Shown: positions 6,933 through 7,919 of the stretch, in pieces
Position numbering within the stretch: position 1 is the first letter of the stretch
How the letters are laid out: the number at the start of each line of letters is the position of its first letter
Source of the DNA: Microthrixaceae bacterium
Lineage (GTDB): Bacteria > Actinomycetota > Acidimicrobiia > Acidimicrobiales > Acidimicrobilacustridaceae
Direction of reading: 5' to 3'
DNA length: 7,919 nt
Assembly: GCA_947455015.1 (NCBI GenBank)
Contig: CANGMY010000057.1
Span: forward strand, 1 to 7,919
Translations under genes and position numbers: made by a program
The notes under the pieces: generated by a model
Told to the model about the DNA's origin: nothing
Database searches by the model: none
What the model saw: the letters and a program-made list of their open reading frames with translations, nothing else

Positions 6933-7814
6933 ATGAGCACCACCATTCTCCGCAGCGGTCTGTTCTTCGGCGAAGGCCCTCGCTGGCACGCGGGTCGCCT
7001 TTGGTACTCGGACTTCTACGACCACGCCGTTCACGCCATCGACCTTGATGGCAATGACGAACGCATTGTCGAGGTGGAATCGCAGCCTTCGGGTCTTGGC
7101 TGGCTTCCCAATGGCGATCTCCTGATTACCTCGATGCTTGATCGCAAGCTCATGCGTTGGGACGGCTCCTCGCTGACCGTTCACGCCGATCTCGGCACTC
7201 ACTTCACCTGGCACGCCAATGATCTTCTCGTTGATCAACAAGGTCGCGCGTACATCGGCAACTTCGGTTTCGATTACGAAGTGTTTCTCGATGAGCAGGG
7301 GATCGAAGGCTTGTTCGCCGATCCCGATTCGCTCACGACTGTGATGTGTCGTGTTGATGCTGATGGAACGATCAACGTTGCGTGCGACGGTTTGATCTTC
7401 CCAAACGGAATGGTGATCACGCCTGACGGCAAGACAATGATCGTGGCCGAAACGCTTGCGCTTCGACTCACTGCGTTCGACGTTGCCGCCGACGGTTCAC
7501 TTTCGAATCGTCGAGTGTGGGCCGACCACTCCGCGCACATGGCTGCGCCCGATGGCATCTGTCTCGATGCTGAAGGAGCGGTCTGGATCGCGAACGCACT
7601 TGCACCTCGACTCATGCGCATCGGTGAAGGTGGCGTTGTTCTCGAAGATGTCGAAACAACGATGAACACCTACGCGTGCATGCTCGGTGGGCCGGAGGGC
7701 AAACACCTCTTTGCCATGACCGCGCCAACCTCTGATTCACGTCACGCACCGCTCGCACGCAACGGAGCGATTGAAGTTGTACAGGTCGAAGTGCCCCATG
7801 CCGGGCAGCCCTGA
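6933..7814 (+). CDS. SMP-30/gluconolactonase/LRE family protein
   Basis: This 293-residue protein has the length and motif order of the six-bladed beta-propeller SMP-30/gluconolactonase family, whose characterised members are divalent-metal-dependent lactonases. The expected metal ligands are E14 in FGEGPRW, N158 in FPNGMVITPDG and D207 in APDGICLD. N96 in WHANDLLVD is the usual substrate-side residue. The end (GAIEVVQVEVPHAGQP) is also typical. There is no signal peptide, so it should be cytoplasmic, unlike the two hydrolases before it. The start ATG lies 6 bases after the stop of copy 2, and GAAGGG (6917-6922) inside the upstream gene can serve as a ribosome-binding site, so translation is probably coupled. 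Its placement suggests it acts on a lactone or related product from the exported hydrolases, but this is inference; the family also includes sugar lactonases, phosphotriesterase-like enzymes and proteins of unknown activity. Confidence 0.9.
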   Translation: MSTTILRSGLFFGEGPRWHAGRLWYSDFYDHAVHAIDLDGNDERIVEVESQPSGLGWLPNGDLLITSMLDRKLMRWDGSSLTVHADLGTHFTWHANDLLVDQQGRAYIGNFGFDYEVFLDEQGIEGLFADPDSLTTVMCRVDADGTINVACDGLIFPNGMVITPDGKTMIVAETLALRLTAFDVAADGSLSNRRVWADHSAHMAAPDGICLDAEGAVWIANALAPRLMRIGEGGVVLEDVETTMNTYACMLGGPEGKHLFAMTAPTSDSRHAPLARNGAIEVVQVEVPHAGQP

Positions 7815-7831
7815 ACTACTCGCCCGGAATG
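7797..7831. terminator. Candidate bidirectional hairpin terminator over two convergent stop codons
   Basis: CATGCCGGGC (7797-7806) pairs with GCCCGGAATG (7822-7831) over ten positions with a single G-A mismatch, including a perfect six-base CCGGGC/GCCCGG core. The 15-base loop holds the stop codons of both the lactonase gene and the facing gene. There is no T-run on either side, so termination activity is uncertain. Placement at a convergent junction is the main support. Confidence 0.45.
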
Positions 7832-7919
7832 CACACCCAGCCGCGACGCACGAGTTCGTCGGCCAGAACTTCGTCGGGCAATGCCGCAACGGCTTCGGCC
7901 TGACGGTTGGCGGCGCGCT
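7816..7919 (-). CDS. C-terminal fragment of an unidentified protein (5' part beyond window)
   Basis: An open frame on the minus strand runs from the window edge to a TAG at 7816-7818. It gives 33 residues ending in ALPDEVLADELVRRG followed by WVCIPGE. The residue mix (Ala, Glu, Leu, Arg in a helical pattern, then a short tail) looks like the end of a real protein. The stop lies one base past the stop of the convergent lactonase gene, typical of tightly packed gene ends. I do not recognise the family, and too little is visible to assign a function. The short length makes a chance open frame possible. Confidence 0.6.
   Translation of the reverse strand, partial: RAANRQAEAVAALPDEVLADELVRRGWVCIPGE

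Noticed and set aside
1..7919. Search for mobile-element ends, tRNA/rRNA, CRISPR repeats, toxin-antitoxin or phage-defence genes
   Set aside because: No transposase or integrase motifs, repeat-spacer pattern, RNA-gene consensus or defence-family signatures were seen. All substantial frames are explained by metabolic enzyme families.

Overview
The window is a densely coding stretch of a moderately GC-rich bacterial chromosome. It holds five complete or nearly complete genes, one gene fragment at the right edge, and no gene-free stretch longer than about 85 bases. I see no rRNA, tRNA, CRISPR array, insertion sequence or other mobile-element signature. Gene content (a class III alkylsulfatase, a two-domain cupin, paired Ser/Thr-rich lipoprotein hydrolases) and two probable leaderless starts behind TANNNT -10 boxes suggest an actinobacterium, possibly an Acidimicrobiia/Ilumatobacter-type lineage. 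That placement is inference from style, not a database match.

Layout. (1) Positions 2-1864, plus strand: an alkylsulfatase of the metallo-beta-lactamase fold, whose reading frame runs off the left edge. (2) Positions 1883-3677, minus strand: two genes transcribed in the order bicupin (2703-3677), then a 4,5-DOPA-dioxygenase-like LigB-family enzyme (1883-2656). Each has a -10-like hexamer exactly 6 nt before its ATG. (3) Positions 3678-3761: an 84-base divergent control region. (4) Positions 3762-7814, plus strand: a tight three-gene unit of two paralogous alpha/beta-hydrolase lipoproteins followed, 6 bases later, by an SMP-30/gluconolactonase-like protein. (5) Positions 7816-7919, minus strand: the C-terminal end of an unidentified protein, facing the lactonase gene across one base. 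An inverted repeat covers both stop codons.

How the genes may work together. The two lipoproteins are predicted to be exported and lipid-anchored, so they would cleave an ester or similar bond outside the cytoplasm. The SMP-30-like protein has no signal peptide and would act inside, perhaps on a lactone. The alkylsulfatase (sulfate-ester cleavage), the extradiol-type dioxygenase (ring opening) and the bicupin fit a catabolic neighbourhood for esterified, sulfated or aromatic organic matter. No substrate can be read from the sequence. The most notable points are the tandem duplication of the lipoprotein hydrolase with conserved non-lipobox cysteines and an Asp/Gly-rich loop, the whole-domain duplication inside the cupin, and the paired leaderless promoters. 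Every gene falls into a known family, so I find no convincing evidence of a wholly new system.
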